The position numbers and the translations under genes were made by a program. 64,000 nt of DNA from Gloeocapsa sp. PCC 7428 (GTDB lineage: Bacteria > Cyanobacteriota > Cyanobacteriia > Cyanobacteriales > Chroococcidiopsidaceae), in NCBI RefSeq assembly GCF_000317555.1, contig NC_019745.1, forward strand, positions 124,001 to 188,000, read 5' to 3'. The notes beneath the pieces were generated by a model, which was not told the origin of the DNA, did not search any database, and saw only the letters and a program-made list of their open reading frames with translations. Positions 8,941 to 19,928 of the stretch are shown here, piece by piece; position 1 is the stretch's first letter, and each line of letters opens with the position of its first letter.

Positions 8941-10065
8941 TTACCCAAAGGCTTGCTCATCCAGATATTCTGTTACAATTTGCAAGATTCGCTCGGCTGC
9001 GTGACCGTCACCAAAAGGATTAATCGCAGTTGCCATAGCTTGATAAGCATCGGCGTTACTTAACAGTACGCTAGCTGTGGTAACAATTTGTGCTGGATCA
9101 GTTCCTACTAATTTGGCAGTCCCCGCCGCGATCGCTTCGGGTCTTTCGGTTGTTTCGCGCAGGACTAGCACTGGTTTTCCTAATGAAGGCGCTTCTTCTT
9201 GCAATCCTCCTGAATCGGTCAGCAGTAAGTGCGATCGCGCAATTGCTCCGACCAACTCGGCATAATCTAATGGTTCAGTTAAAAACACGCGCGGGTGATG
9301 ACTCAACGCCGCTTGCAACGGTTCGCGCACAATTGGATTGCGATGCAACGGTAAAAGCAAAGCTGTGTCAGGAAACTCCTCTAAGATTTGTAAAAATCCT
9401 TCTGCAATTTTCAGGAGGGGTTCTCCCCAATTTTCACGCCGATGCACCGTTGCTAATAAAACACGGTATTTTCCCCACTCCAAACCAGGTATATCGCACG
9501 CAGGCTGGCTTTGGGCAACTGATAACAGCGCATCAATGACTGTATTACCCGTTTGATGAATTTTTCCTAAGACTCCGGATCGTTGCAAATTTTCTACCGC
9601 CAGCGTCGTGGGAGCAAAGTGTAATTGAGTAAGCTGCGATATCAACCGCCGATTGGCTTCTTCGGGATAAGGATTAAAAACATCATCGGTACGTAAACCT
9701 GCTTCTACATGACCTACGGGAATTTTTTGATAAAACGCTGCCAAAGCTGCGGCAAAAGCCGTCGTCGTATCGCCTTGAACTAAGACTAGTTGTGGCTGGA
9801 GTTGCTCAAATAAGGTTTCTAATCCTTGTAAGCTGCGACAAGTAATATCAGTAAGCGTTTGCTTTGGTTGCATAATTGCGAGATTTTGGTTCGCTTCGAG
9901 GTCAAATAGCTGCATGACTTGTGCAACCATTTCAATGTGTTGACCTGTTAATATCACTTGCGTGTCAAAGCGCGGCGATCGCTGAAAAACTTGAATGACC
10001 GGAGCCATTTTAATTGCTTCCGGTCGCGTACCCAAAATAATGCAGATCTTGTTTACCTTTGCCAT
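8941..10065 (-). CDS. wecB: UDP-N-acetylglucosamine 2-epimerase (non-hydrolysing)
   Basis: This 374-residue enzyme interconverts UDP-GlcNAc and UDP-ManNAc, feeding ManNAc into cell-surface polysaccharide. Family marks are the N-terminal LGTRPEAIKMAP, the QGDTTT segment, GHVEAGLRT, PEEANRR, ATVHRRENWG and LTDSGGLQEEA; together they give the Rossmann GT-B fold and the catalytic acidic and His residues. The length is normal. No Shine-Dalgarno precedes the ATG. No other polysaccharide genes are adjacent. The FIST gene follows on the same strand. Confidence 0.95.
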   Translation of the reverse strand: MAKVNKICIILGTRPEAIKMAPVIQVFQRSPRFDTQVILTGQHIEMVAQVMQLFDLEANQNLAIMQPKQTLTDITCRSLQGLETLFEQLQPQLVLVQGDTTTAFAAALAAFYQKIPVGHVEAGLRTDDVFNPYPEEANRRLISQLTQLHFAPTTLAVENLQRSGVLGKIHQTGNTVIDALLSVAQSQPACDIPGLEWGKYRVLLATVHRRENWGEPLLKIAEGFLQILEEFPDTALLLPLHRNPIVREPLQAALSHHPRVFLTEPLDYAELVGAIARSHLLLTDSGGLQEEAPSLGKPVLVLRETTERPEAIAAGTAKLVGTDPAQIVTTASVLLSNADAYQAMATAINPFGDGHAAERILQIVTEYLDEQAFG

Positions 10066-10218
10066 GTGCTAGGAGTTTAAGACTGGATCGAGGAGAATTA
10101 TATTCCCCTGATATATGTTCTCCTATCTTTTGTTTCCTTACACCATATTTAGCTGAAATCGATTAACAGCAAAAGCTTGCAACGATGACCAGACCTGAAT
10201 AGTTACAATTTTTAGCAT

Positions 10219-10241
10219 GAAAAAACCCGGCTTCAACCGGG
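10219..10241 (-). terminator. Rho-independent terminator after the small membrane protein gene
   Basis: On the minus strand CCCGG-TTGAAG-CCGGG is followed by TTTTTT (10225-10220). It lies about 70 bases past the stop at 10308 and just before the upstream region of wecB. Confidence 0.85.
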
Positions 10242-10307
10242 CAGATCCACTGTTATTACGGATAAGGATTTGACACGTTTTGTAAGTATCCGCTTTTCCA
10301 GCGCTCC

Positions 10308-10682
10308 TTATTGCTTCAGTTCACACGTTAATGGACAAGCCGCGTAAACTGAGGTATGTAGGGTGTCTGCCTCGCCGTGTAGCCAGTTGAGCCAACTCAC
10401 TTCTTTTGGATGAATACCTTTAAGCGTCAGTACGCCAGCCCCAACCACTACAGCTAATACATTAATTGTGATGATGCTACCTACAACCAACAAAACGGCA
10501 CTAACTGGTATCACCGATTGCAACACAATTGAGAGTAGCGAACCCACGGTTGCCATTAAAACAACTAGCGGAAATCCCACAACTAACAAGCACACTGCCA
10601 GTGTAAAAGTCCAGATTAAAAAGCTTTTGAGCATGAAGAAATAATAGTTCTTTTTTAGACTGGAGCTTTGAGCTAGAGTCAT
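10308..10682 (-). CDS. Small multi-pass membrane protein of unknown function
   Basis: The protein has about 124 residues. Most of residues 15-90 is hydrophobic and could form three membrane helices (AVCLLVVGFPLVVL, SVIPVSAVLLVVG, NVLAVVVGAGVL); the C-terminus is soluble with two cysteines (CPLTC). I do not recognise a family. The ATG at 10682 is preceded by a strong GGAGGAG five to six bases upstream, so it is preferred over an in-frame GTG at 10697. A terminator follows and there is no operon partner. It may act in the envelope or thylakoid membrane. Confidence 0.7.
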   Translation of the reverse strand: MTLAQSSSLKKNYYFFMLKSFLIWTFTLAVCLLVVGFPLVVLMATVGSLLSIVLQSVIPVSAVLLVVGSIITINVLAVVVGAGVLTLKGIHPKEVSWLNWLHGEADTLHTSVYAACPLTCELKQ

Positions 10683-10697
10683 ATACTTCTCCTCCAC

Positions 10698-11503
10698 AGA
10701 GAATAAAAAAAATGAATTAAGTAAAATGCCCGTCGGCTAGTTTTAGCTAGCGTCATCTATTGAAAATAAGTATATAAAAGCTGATTGCTAAAATGATCTT
10801 TTAGTTATTAAACTTTACACTTGAATATTTGTATTTATGACTACTCAATTAAAGTTATTGGATTTTAGTTATTTATCCTTGACATCTACCAATAGAAAGA
10901 AAAGCTCCAAAGCTCACTAGTTCGCGATCCCAAGCATCATTAGTCAATATCTTGTCCTATACGTTGTGTAGTTTAAATAGTAGCTGATCGGAATTCGTTG
11001 CATGCCCTTAACATTTCTTATGAATAAACGGGTCTTCTCTCATAATTTGTGCATTCTAGTCTGAGCAAATTGGCAATCAAACACAGCACTCAACTCAGGT
11101 TATTAATGCATATTTCTTAAATATTGTTCTGACTCGACTCACTTTCTTTAGCTTCTAGCGATTAACTTAGGCGTTGTGGCGATCGCTAATTGATAAGTAG
11201 CAACTAATTTTGGTGGAACACCCGTCTAGGAGTATAAATACTCAAATAGAAAAACAAATAATTGTTGCGCTTTAATTTTTTAGCGAAACTGTAACAAATT
11301 CCATACAAACTGGTGGCTCAAACGACTGTTTTATAAAGAAAAGCAACAGTAAAGAAAACGCTTCAAATACTTGCTATTCAACACCTGATATAAAGCATGA
11401 CAGTTAGGGAAAGCTATAAGCGGATGTCACAACTTAGTATGCAGTGCCTCCTCACGCCTTATTTGATATTCGACCAGAATAGCCACTAGTTAACAGCCGA
11501 CAC
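10698..11503. other. Long AT-rich intergenic region upstream of pilT
   Basis: About 800 bases lie between divergent genes. No frame has protein-like composition or a ribosome site. It contains one HIP1 site (about 11180) and a TTGACA near 10879 without a convincing -10 box at the right distance. It could carry a long pilT leader or a small RNA, but I see no defining structure. Confidence 0.5.
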
Positions 11504-12745
11504 ATGACAGAATCACAGCGTCTACCAATTCCTGCACCAGCAGTTCCCCGCGTACCACCGATGCCATTACCAAAATCCAGAGTCTCGAATCATTCGGATA
11601 GAGATGTTACACAACTACAGATGCAAACTGTTGCTCAGCTCAATACATCGCCTACTGAATCTGCACAAAATTCAACAACTACAGCCCCAACCTTAGCGCA
11701 ATTAGTGCGCGAAGCTCATGATAAAGGCATTTCAGATTTACACTTGGGTGTTGGTGAAGTGCCTCGTTTCCGCGAACGTGGAGAAATTATTGTTACTGAT
11801 TATCCCAAAACAGACGAAGCGACGTTTACTAGCTGGGTGAAAGAAATTCTCACAGATCAACAAATCCAGCAATTTTATGAGCATTTAGAATATGACGGTG
11901 CGACGCAGTACGAAGGAGTAGCGCGCGTACGCATTAACTTGTTTGTGGCGCTGAATGGTCCAGCGATGGTGCTGCGATTGATTCCGTTAAAAATTCTGAC
12001 GCTAGAACAACTCAGTCTACCGCCCGTTTTTCGCGATTTGTGCCACTACCATAAAGGATTAATTTTGGTAACAGGACCAACAGGTTCGGGTAAGTCTACG
12101 ACGCTAGCAGCGATGGTAGATTACATCAATCAAGAAATGCCCAAACACATTATCTCGATTGAAGACCCTGTGGAATTTGTACATAAAAGTAAAAAGTCCC
12201 TCATTAAGCAGCGGGAAGTGGGCATTCATACGTTGAAATTTGATAATGCGCTAAAAGCATCGTTGCGCGAAGACCCAGATATTATTCTGATTGGGGAGAT
12301 GCGCGATCGCGAAACGGTCAATACAGCTTTAAAAGCCGCGCAAACCGGACACCTTGTCTTTGGAACTTTGCACACTAACAGTGCCGTTAAAACGATTGAA
12401 AGAATTTTGAACCTCTACAACCCTGATGAACAAGGTCCCATGCGCATTCAGGTAGCAGAATCTCTCGTTGCAGTTATTGCGCAAAGCCTTGTGCGGACAA
12501 CGGACAACAAACGCGCCGCAATTCACGAAATTATGATTAATACAGACGCAATCAAGGATTACATCATCCGCAACGAAGTTGAAGAAATAGAGGCAATCAT
12601 TCCGCGCTGCAACTTTGAAGGAATGTGTACGATGAATCAATCGATTTATCGATTATACGAAGAAGGAAGGTTAACAGAAGAAACGGCGTTAGAGGCATCA
12701 CCCAAGCCAAACGAGATGGCGATGATTTTACGCGGTAGAGTTTAG
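11504..12745 (+). CDS. pilT: PilT-family twitching motility retraction ATPase
   Basis: This 413-residue hexameric ATPase would drive retraction of type IV pili at the inner face of the cytoplasmic membrane. After a proline- and threonine-rich N-terminal extension (about 1-60), the typical PilT body follows: Walker A GPTGSGKST, the Asp box ISIEDPVEF, Walker B DIILIGEMRD, and the His box FGTLHTNSA. The C-terminal AIRA-type motif of classical PilT is not obvious, and the extension is unusual, so it resembles the second (PilT2-like) cyanobacterial paralogue. No pilB or pilC is adjacent. A strong terminator follows. Confidence 0.9.
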   Translation: MTESQRLPIPAPAVPRVPPMPLPKSRVSNHSDRDVTQLQMQTVAQLNTSPTESAQNSTTTAPTLAQLVREAHDKGISDLHLGVGEVPRFRERGEIIVTDYPKTDEATFTSWVKEILTDQQIQQFYEHLEYDGATQYEGVARVRINLFVALNGPAMVLRLIPLKILTLEQLSLPPVFRDLCHYHKGLILVTGPTGSGKSTTLAAMVDYINQEMPKHIISIEDPVEFVHKSKKSLIKQREVGIHTLKFDNALKASLREDPDIILIGEMRDRETVNTALKAAQTGHLVFGTLHTNSAVKTIERILNLYNPDEQGPMRIQVAESLVAVIAQSLVRTTDNKRAAIHEIMINTDAIKDYIIRNEVEEIEAIIPRCNFEGMCTMNQSIYRLYEEGRLTEETALEASPKPNEMAMILRGRV

Positions 12746-12829
12746 AGTAGAGGACTAAGGAAAGAGCAATCAGTGATTAGTAGTTAGTGGCTGGTGGCTC
12801 GTGATTATTGTCAAGCGTGCATCATAACT

Positions 12830-12854
12830 AGTTACTAGCTGCTAGTAACTTTTT
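12830..12854 (+). terminator. Rho-independent terminator after pilT
   Basis: AGTTACTAG, a three-base loop CTG, then CTAGTAACT give a perfect 9-bp stem followed by a T-run. It separates pilT from the following KaiB-like gene, which therefore probably has its own promoter or depends on read-through. Confidence 0.8.
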
Positions 12855-12896
12855 CTTCCTCTTCTCCAGAAGAACCGTGACCCCTTATTCAAACAG

Positions 12897-13622
12897 TTGA
12901 ATCAAGCTAAATCGAGAGATACAGAAATATTTAAAGGTATTGCGCTATTTACGCCAGGGGGAGATCTTATTTACTGCATCGACCCTAGCAAACAAGGTCG
13001 TTGGCATTTACATCTGTGTGCAGGTTTACAAGAAATACTCAACTTATCAGAACCGCCACACTTTTTAGTGCCTTGCTATACGGCAACGATTGACCGATGG
13101 TTAGACCCACAAACGCAGCAGATCCAAACATACGCTGAAGCATATCCGCTCGTACTGCGGTATCAAGCTTTATTAAATGCGGTGTTTCAAACTGATGTGG
13201 TTTGGCAAGCTGCGCCTGTTGCAGAGGGCTTATGCGATCCGATTTTGCTAACTACGTATCGTGCGACGTTTCCACAACTCTGGGAAGAAAACGATCTTGT
13301 TGTGCGTTTTGAGCGATCGCGACCTGAATCGTTAAGTACTCAACACGCACAAACACCCTACGTTTTGCACCTCTTTGTCGCTGGGCATAGTGCAACAACC
13401 GAGCGCATTCTACAAAGTCTACGGCAAGTACTTGAGCAATTTCACTATCCATATACGCTCAAAGTCATTGATGTGATCAAGCATCCTGAGCAAGCCGAGA
13501 TCGATCAAGTCGCAGCCACACCAACACTTGTGAAAGTTTCTCCAAAACCGATGCGGCGGTTAGTTGGCGATTTAGACAATGTTGAGAGATTGTTACAAAT
13601 ATTAACTTCTCCTGAGGTATAA
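12897..13622 (+). CDS. Protein with C-terminal KaiB/SasA-like thioredoxin-fold domain
   Basis: The protein has about 241 residues and two parts. Residues 1-150 are a cyanobacterial domain I do not recognise (IALFTPGGDLIYCIDP near the start). Residues about 155-240 resemble KaiB and the SasA N-domain: YVLHLFVAGHS, LKVIDV, then PTLVKVSP and RRLVGDL, which are the strand and cis-proline-like elements of that fold. KaiB-like domains bind circadian KaiC ATPases, so it could link the clock to something else. The only in-frame start found is TTG and no ribosome site is visible, so the exact N-terminus is uncertain. It follows pilT by about 150 bases. Confidence 0.75.
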   Translation: MNQAKSRDTEIFKGIALFTPGGDLIYCIDPSKQGRWHLHLCAGLQEILNLSEPPHFLVPCYTATIDRWLDPQTQQIQTYAEAYPLVLRYQALLNAVFQTDVVWQAAPVAEGLCDPILLTTYRATFPQLWEENDLVVRFERSRPESLSTQHAQTPYVLHLFVAGHSATTERILQSLRQVLEQFHYPYTLKVIDVIKHPEQAEIDQVAATPTLVKVSPKPMRRLVGDLDNVERLLQILTSPEV

Positions 13623-13803
13623 ATAAAAAGTGACTAGGAGTTAGCCGCTTCTAAATAAGTTTGAGCACTCCTAGCCCTTATCTCCTAAACTTCCTGCGTA
13701 AATCGTTTGTCATAAATCTCAGCAATGTAGACCACGCAGGTAGTCTTTGTCTAATTAGCTGCAACTTTAGTCGCTAAGCGATCCATATTCCTACGTATTG
13801 CGC

Positions 13804-15285
13804 CTAAGCGTTGGTTGTCGCTGGATCTGCCTGTAAAGGTTCCGGTGTTGAAGTTTGTAGAGACGCTTCGTCAAATTGCGCCCATTCGGTATGGAAGAAT
13901 CCTTCTTTATCAACTCTTTCATAAGTATGCGCGCCAAAGTAGTCACGTTGTGCTTGAGTGAGGTTTTGAGGTAAGCGATCGCGTCGATAACTGTCAAAGT
14001 AATCCAATGAAGCACTAAACGCAGGTACAGCAATTCCTAATTTAGCGGCGGTAGCTACCACTTCGCGCCAAGCATTCTGCCGATCCAAAATTGATTGCTT
14101 AAATTCTGGAGCTAGAAGTAAGTTAAGTAAATCTGGGTCTTCTTGATAAGCGTGTTGAATCTTACCTAAGAAACCAGCGCGGATAATACAACCACCCTTC
14201 CAAATGCGAGCCATCTCACTTAAATTCAGGTTATAGGAATACACTTTTGATGCAGCCGCTAGTTGTGCCATTCCTTGTGCGTAAGAACAGATCTTCGAGC
14301 AGTACAGCGCATCGCGAATCATATCAATAAAAGCTTCTGCGTCGCCCTCGTACTTAGCTGTAGGACCTGTAAGAACTTGCGCAGCCGCAACGCGTTCCTT
14401 TTTGAATGAAGACATCACGCGGGCATTGACTGCGGCGGTGATTGTCGGAATAGCAATACCGAGTTCTAACGCACTTTGCACTGTCCAGCGTCCAGTTCCT
14501 TTTTGTCCAGCAGCATCAAGAATTTGCTCAACGAGTGGTTGATTGGTATCGGGGTCGATGTACCTAAAAATATCTGCGGTAATTTCAATAAGAAACGAAT
14601 TTAGTTCTTCGGTAGTATTCCATTCGGCAAAAATCTCGTGCAGTCGATTGTGGTCAAGACCGAGAACACTTTTGAGTAAATCGTAAGCTTCTGCAATCAG
14701 CTGCATATCGCCGTACTCAATACCGTTGTGTACCATCTTGACATAATGCCCAGCGCCGCCAGGACCAACGTAGGTAACGCAAGGACCATCCTCTACTTGA
14801 GCCGCAATTTTTGTCAAAATTGGCTCTAAGTATTCGTAAGAGCTTTTTGTACCGCCTGGCATCAAACTAGGACCATTTAACGCCCCTTCTTCACCGCCGC
14901 TAACACCCATACCAATAAATCTAAAACCTAGTGGCTCTAATTCACGGGTGCGTCGCGCCGTATCGTCATACAAAGAATTTCCACCATCGATGATGATGTC
15001 GCCCTCATCTAGTAAGGGTTTAAGCTGGTCTATAACGGCATCAACAGGTGCTCCCGCTTTCACCATAATCAAAATTTTTCGGGGTCGCTCAAGCAAGCCA
15101 ACAAATTCTTCAAGCGAGTATGCAGCTTTCGCGTTCTTGCCCTGCGCGCGCGTGTGCATGAAGGCATCTGTTTTTTCTGGGGTGCGATTGTAGACAGCGA
15201 TCGGAAAACCATTGCGCTCGACGTTAAGAGCTAAATTTTCGCCCATAACGGCTAAGCCGATTACACCAAAGCTTTGCTGTGTCAT
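13804..15285 (-). CDS. gnd: 6-phosphogluconate dehydrogenase (decarboxylating)
   Basis: This 493-residue cytoplasmic enzyme converts 6-phosphogluconate and NADP to ribulose 5-phosphate, CO2 and NADPH in the oxidative pentose phosphate pathway, the main dark carbon route of cyanobacteria. Visible marks are the N-terminal [12 protein letters not shown] nucleotide loop, [31 protein letters not shown], the catalytic-lysine segment [15 protein letters not shown], and GCIIRAGFL. The last 15 residues (rich in Pro, Thr, Ala) extend past the usual end. No operon partner; 390 bases of upstream sequence separate it from ycf66. Confidence 0.97.
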   Translation of the reverse strand: MTQQSFGVIGLAVMGENLALNVERNGFPIAVYNRTPEKTDAFMHTRAQGKNAKAAYSLEEFVGLLERPRKILIMVKAGAPVDAVIDQLKPLLDEGDIIIDGGNSLYDDTARRTRELEPLGFRFIGMGVSGGEEGALNGPSLMPGGTKSSYEYLEPILTKIAAQVEDGPCVTYVGPGGAGHYVKMVHNGIEYGDMQLIAEAYDLLKSVLGLDHNRLHEIFAEWNTTEELNSFLIEITADIFRYIDPDTNQPLVEQILDAAGQKGTGRWTVQSALELGIAIPTITAAVNARVMSSFKKERVAAAQVLTGPTAKYEGDAEAFIDMIRDALYCSKICSYAQGMAQLAAASKVYSYNLNLSEMARIWKGGCIIRAGFLGKIQHAYQEDPDLLNLLLAPEFKQSILDRQNAWREVVATAAKLGIAVPAFSASLDYFDSYRRDRLPQNLTQAQRDYFGAHTYERVDKEGFFHTEWAQFDEASLQTSTPEPLQADPATTNA

Positions 15286-15675
15286 AAGTTTGCTTTGCTA
15301 ACTCCGCTATTGAGATGATTCCCCTTCAGGGTAGCTCGAACTTTAAGATATCTTCTGTAAAAAAGAGATTAAAAGTGTTAATTAAATAGAACAAAATCGC
15401 ATCTAAAATACAGATTCTCTGACTAAATCAAGCAAAAGACAGATTTCTGACCTGTGCTTTGGGTTGAATCGAACTAGATGATACATTGAGAATGCATAAT
15501 CAGGGTATTAAAAAAAGCAAAAACATTTATCTACTTGCGGGTTTAAGTTTTTATCTTCCAATGAGTAGATTTCAAGAATGATTTAGCTAATTAACTTAGA
15601 TTTGTATCTATTTGAACAATAAAAGCGCAAAATTGAAATATGTAGTCTGATGAGACAGTAAGGAGTAACCCACAA
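15286..15675. other. Divergent promoter region between gnd and ycf66
   Basis: This is 390 AT-rich bases with no gene. It must contain the promoters of both genes. The ycf66 ribosome site AAGGAG is clear about 10 bases before its ATG. I did not find a convincing conserved operator. Confidence 0.5.
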
Positions 15676-16527
15676 ATGCTGGCATACATCCTGGCGTTGG
15701 CGGTAGGTTTTTTTAGCCTCGCTATCTACATGGCAGCTTTCTTTTTTCCTGAGGTACACCGCAAAGGTGACTTTGTTTGGAGCGGGGTAGGATTATTCTA
15801 CGCCTTAGTCTTATGGGTGTGTTCTGGACGCATCACAGGGGGTGTTCTACTCGGTCAAGTGGCTGGCGTTGCTTTATTAGGTTGGTCAGTTACCCAAACG
15901 CTTTCACTCCGACGACAACTCACTCCACGTCTTTCGCAAACTGTAGCACCAAGTGCGGAGGAAGTGAAAAGCACTGTTCAGGAGAAAGTTGCCAAGTCCT
16001 CATTCTTTTCTAAGCTCTCGCAATTGACTAAGCGTGGAGACAATAGTGCGACCACTGCAAAAGAACGATTGCAACAATTGAGCGAACAAACAAAAGTCCC
16101 AGAAACGGTTTCCTCAACAACTGCCGCAAGCACTACACCTACAACTAACAACATTGCGAACTCAATTCAAATTATTGATAATCGTACGTCTACAGCAGAG
16201 CAATTAGCTGCTACTGCAACACAACAAAGTACTCCTGTAGAAGCAGTAACGGAAAGTATCTCAGAAGTGGCTCCGCCTGATGCTCTCGCAGCCGACGAAG
16301 TAATTCAACCTGCTAGCGAAGCAACATCAGATCTCGCTGAGGAAACAGCAAGCCCCTCAGTTGCAGACCCAACCACAATAGAAGCCACATCTGAACCATC
16401 CGAATTGGTGCGCCCTAATCCACCTGATCCAGAACTGGTAGAAGCTGCACTCAAAGATGCTGAAGAAAAACATCAAGAAGCTGCACCACCAGACCCAGAA
16501 ACGCCTGAAAATCCCTCGCCAAGTTGA
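15676..16527 (+). CDS. Ycf66 family membrane protein
   Basis: The protein has 283 residues. Residues about 1-85 form the Ycf66 N-domain with three hydrophobic helices (MLAYILALAVGFFSLAIY, VGLFYALVLWVCSG, LLGQVAGVALLGWSV), ending in a TQTLSLRRQLTP motif typical of the family. The rest is a low-complexity, Ser/Thr/Glu/Pro-rich tail, probably disordered and cytosolic. Ycf66 is conserved in cyanobacteria and plastids; its role is not settled, though it is linked to photosynthetic membranes. The start is supported by AAGGAG. ileS follows about 115 bases downstream. Confidence 0.9.
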   Translation: MLAYILALAVGFFSLAIYMAAFFFPEVHRKGDFVWSGVGLFYALVLWVCSGRITGGVLLGQVAGVALLGWSVTQTLSLRRQLTPRLSQTVAPSAEEVKSTVQEKVAKSSFFSKLSQLTKRGDNSATTAKERLQQLSEQTKVPETVSSTTAASTTPTTNNIANSIQIIDNRTSTAEQLAATATQQSTPVEAVTESISEVAPPDALAADEVIQPASEATSDLAEETASPSVADPTTIEATSEPSELVRPNPPDPELVEAALKDAEEKHQEAAPPDPETPENPSPS

Positions 16528-16644
16528 TTGTGTTATTAGCTAATTGCTAATTACCAACAGAAGAGTGTTTTTGAGGTTGAAGCGAAAGGGGATTGTCATC
16601 GATAATAGTTGCAAAACGACTTGATCATCTTTCGGCATTAAACT

Positions 16645-19600
16645 GTGACAGAACCAGGAAGCTACAAAGATACTGTTAATCTGCCTAAAACGAGTTTTGA
16701 TATGCGGGCAAACGCAACAAAGCGCGAGCCAGAAATCCAAAAGTTTTGGGCAGAAAACCAAATATACGATCGCCTGTCGCAGAACAACCCTGGCGAGTTA
16801 TTTGTTTTGCACGACGGTCCTCCCTATGCTAACGGCGCGCTGCATCTCGGTCACGCGCTCAACAAAATTCTCAAAGACATTATTAACCGCTATCAGTTGT
16901 TGCAAGGACGTAAAGTTCGCTACGTTCCTGGCTGGGATTGTCACGGTTTGCCGATTGAACTCAAAGTGTTACAAAATATGAAGGCAGCCGAACGGCAAAA
17001 CCTCACGCCGTTGGAATTGCGACGCAAAGCAAAAGAGTTTGCCTTAGCAGCGGTTGAGGAACAAAGCAAAAGTTTTCAACGCTACGGGGTTTGGGGCGAT
17101 TTTGACAATCCTTATTTGACATTAAAACCCGAATACGAGGCAGCACAAATCGGTGTATTTGGGCAAATGGTCTTAAAAGGCTACATTTATCGCGGTTTGA
17201 AACCAGTCCACTGGAGTCCTAGCTCAAAAACGGCACTGGCAGAAGCCGAACTAGAATATCCAGAAGGTCATACCTCGCGTAGTCTTTACGCGGCTTTTCC
17301 TGTGACTCATCTTTCGGAAACTGCTTCAGCACTGGGCGAATTTTTGCCGCATCTAAGTGTAGCCATTTGGACAACGACACCTTGGACAATTCCAGCTAAC
17401 TTAGCAGTAGCTGTCAATCCAGAATTAACTTATGCGGTGGTACAAGTTGCTAATCACGAGCAACCTAAATACTTAATCGTAGCCGCTGACTTAGTAGAAC
17501 GCTTATCACAGATTCTCGCAAGCGACCTTGCAATTAAAGCAAAAGTAAGTGGCAAGGATTTAGAACACACAACTTATCGTCATCCACTCTACGATCGCGA
17601 AAGTCCAGTCGTAATAGGTGGCGATTACGTGACAACCGAGTCAGGAACAGGCTTAGTCCACACTGCACCAGGTCACGGACAAGATGACTACATCGTCGGT
17701 CAGCGGTACGGTTTACCAATATTAGCACCCGTCGATGCTGACGGTAATTTTACCGCAGAAGCTGGACAATTTGCGGGGTTGAATGTTCTTGGTGATGGCA
17801 ACGCTGCTGTCATCGATGCCCTATCTGCGGCGGGGGCGTTACTCAAAGAAGAACCATACGTTCACAAATATCCCTACGATTGGCGGACGAAAAAACCAAC
17901 GATCTTCCGCGCCACCGAACAGTGGTTCGCCTCCGTCGAAGGATTTCGCGATGCCGCACTCAAAGCGATTAGTGAAGTCAAGTGGATTCCCGCGATCGGC
18001 GAAAACCGAATTACCGCGATGGTATCCGAACGTTCAGATTGGTGCATTTCGCGACAACGTAGCTGGGGTGTCCCCATCCCTGTCTTCTACGACGAAGAAA
18101 CAGGGGAAGCGCTACTAAATGAAGAAACGATCGCCCACGTGCAAGGAATTATCGCAGAAATTGGCACCGATGCGTGGTGGGAATTATCGACAGAAGAACT
18201 CTTACCAGAAAGTTACCGCAATAATGGTCGGTCGTACCGCAAAGGCACCGATACGATGGATGTCTGGTTCGATTCGGGTTCCTCGTGGGCGGCGGTAGCG
18301 CAACAGCGTCCTGAGTTGCACTACCCTGCGGAAATGTATTTAGAAGGCTCTGACCAACATCGCGGCTGGTTTCAATCAAGTTTACTCACAAGCGTCGCCG
18401 TCAATGGTTATGCACCTTACAAAACGGTCTTAACTCATGGTTTTACCATCGACGAGCAAGGTCGCAAGATGAGCAAATCGCTGGGAAATGGCATCGAACC
18501 AGAGATTGTCATTAATGGCGGTAAAAATCAAAAAGAAGAACCAGCCTATGGTGCTGATGTTCTGCGGCTATGGGTATCATCCGTCGATTACACCTCAGAT
18601 GCACCGCTGAGTAAAAACATCCTCAAGCAATTATCGGAAGCATATCGCAAGATTCGCAACACAGCACGATTCTTGTTGGGTAATCTACACGATTTCGACC
18701 CTTCTGAGCATTCTGTACCTTACGCGCAATTGCCCGAACTCGATCGGTATATGCTGCACCGGATGACCGAAGTCTTTAAGGATGTGACTGAGGCGTTTGA
18801 GACTTACCAATTCTTCCGGTTTTTCCAAACGGTGCAAAATTTCTGCGTCGTCGATTTATCGAACTTCTACTTAGATACTGCCAAAGACCGATTGTACATT
18901 AGTGCGCCCGATGCATTTCGGCGACGTAGCTGTCAAACGGTATTGAGTGTCGCACTCGAAAATTTAGCCCGCGCGATCGCACCTGTACTATGTCACATGG
19001 CAGAAGATATTTGGCAGCAGCTACCATACCCGACGCCCTACAAATCCGTCTTTGAAGCCGGTTGGGTGCAACTAGACTCTCAATGGCACAACCCTGAACT
19101 GGCAAGTTCTTGGCAAAAGTTACGGCTGCTGCGCGCTGATGTCAATAAAGTTCTCGAACAAGCACGCGTCGAGAAAATGATCGGTTCTTCACTTGAAGCC
19201 AAGGTGTTGCTTTATGTTCCTGATGCTGCCTTCAAAGCGCAGTTACAAACATTAAACCCTGGCACGGCTCAACCCTTAGCGACTGTTGAAAAAGTTGTAG
19301 CACAGACAACACTGCCTGCAACACAGAACCCAAAAACCTGGCAACAGTATTTAGCTGAACTTTTGCAGCCCTTTACGCGATCGCCAGCATATTTACGCGA
19401 TGTGTTAAAGGTATACCGCGAACTTTGGGTTGTCGCCGTTGTGCTTGCCGTGTTTCCCTTGATTGTACTGCCACTTGGCTTGTTGAAAGCTGTACTTGTC
19501 GGTATCAATGATATTCCTTTGCTACCGCGCGTCTTCCAACTCATTGGCATTTACGCAACGCTGCGCTACTTGCTACTAGCATTTATGCGCATCGTATTAT

Positions 19601-19926
19601 CGCAGAAGTCGAAAGCGCCAACTACTGAAACCGAATCAATCGCACAAGCTGTGCCAGTACAAGAAAAACAGACCGCAACTCAATCTAACGGTGTTGATGA
19701 ACTGCGTTATTTATTCATCGCTTCGCAAGTAGAACTTGTCGATTCACCAGAAGCAGTGCAACAAGCAAAATACAACTTACAAACTGACGAACTTGCCATT
19801 GGTGTTGTGAATGCAGACGGGAAGAAGTGCGATCGCTGTTGGAACTACTCAGTTCACGTCGGCGAATCTCCAGAACATCCCCTTATTTGCGAACGCTGTG
19901 TTTCTGCGTTAGCCGGAGACTTTTAA
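16645..19926 (+). CDS. ileS: Isoleucyl-tRNA synthetase with a CAAD membrane-anchor domain
   Basis: This 1093-residue class I enzyme charges tRNA-Ile. It has the HLGH signature at 67-70, KMSKS at 608-612, and a C-terminal zinc site with cysteines 1062, 1065, 1082 and 1085. About 100 residues (895-990) that ordinary IleRS lacks are inserted before the C-terminal domain: an amphipathic stretch and two hydrophobic helices (about 927-952 and 964-986). This matches the cyanobacterial aminoacyl-tRNA synthetase appended domain (CAAD), known to anchor such enzymes to thylakoid membranes. The start is GTG (16645). The gene ends in a heptad repeat shared with a convergent parA. Confidence 0.96.
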   Translation: MTEPGSYKDTVNLPKTSFDMRANATKREPEIQKFWAENQIYDRLSQNNPGELFVLHDGPPYANGALHLGHALNKILKDIINRYQLLQGRKVRYVPGWDCHGLPIELKVLQNMKAAERQNLTPLELRRKAKEFALAAVEEQSKSFQRYGVWGDFDNPYLTLKPEYEAAQIGVFGQMVLKGYIYRGLKPVHWSPSSKTALAEAELEYPEGHTSRSLYAAFPVTHLSETASALGEFLPHLSVAIWTTTPWTIPANLAVAVNPELTYAVVQVANHEQPKYLIVAADLVERLSQILASDLAIKAKVSGKDLEHTTYRHPLYDRESPVVIGGDYVTTESGTGLVHTAPGHGQDDYIVGQRYGLPILAPVDADGNFTAEAGQFAGLNVLGDGNAAVIDALSAAGALLKEEPYVHKYPYDWRTKKPTIFRATEQWFASVEGFRDAALKAISEVKWIPAIGENRITAMVSERSDWCISRQRSWGVPIPVFYDEETGEALLNEETIAHVQGIIAEIGTDAWWELSTEELLPESYRNNGRSYRKGTDTMDVWFDSGSSWAAVAQQRPELHYPAEMYLEGSDQHRGWFQSSLLTSVAVNGYAPYKTVLTHGFTIDEQGRKMSKSLGNGIEPEIVINGGKNQKEEPAYGADVLRLWVSSVDYTSDAPLSKNILKQLSEAYRKIRNTARFLLGNLHDFDPSEHSVPYAQLPELDRYMLHRMTEVFKDVTEAFETYQFFRFFQTVQNFCVVDLSNFYLDTAKDRLYISAPDAFRRRSCQTVLSVALENLARAIAPVLCHMAEDIWQQLPYPTPYKSVFEAGWVQLDSQWHNPELASSWQKLRLLRADVNKVLEQARVEKMIGSSLEAKVLLYVPDAAFKAQLQTLNPGTAQPLATVEKVVAQTTLPATQNPKTWQQYLAELLQPFTRSPAYLRDVLKVYRELWVVAVVLAVFPLIVLPLGLLKAVLVGINDIPLLPRVFQLIGIYATLRYLLLAFMRIVLSQKSKAPTTETESIAQAVPVQEKQTATQSNGVDELRYLFIASQVELVDSPEAVQQAKYNLQTDELAIGVVNADGKKCDRCWNYSVHVGESPEHPLICERCVSALAGDF

Positions 19927-19928
19927 AA

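Noticed and set aside
13634-13674. Terminator between the KaiB-like gene and gnd
   Set aside because: CTAGGAGT and ACTCCTAG can pair, but the 25-base loop and absence of a T-run make termination doubtful.
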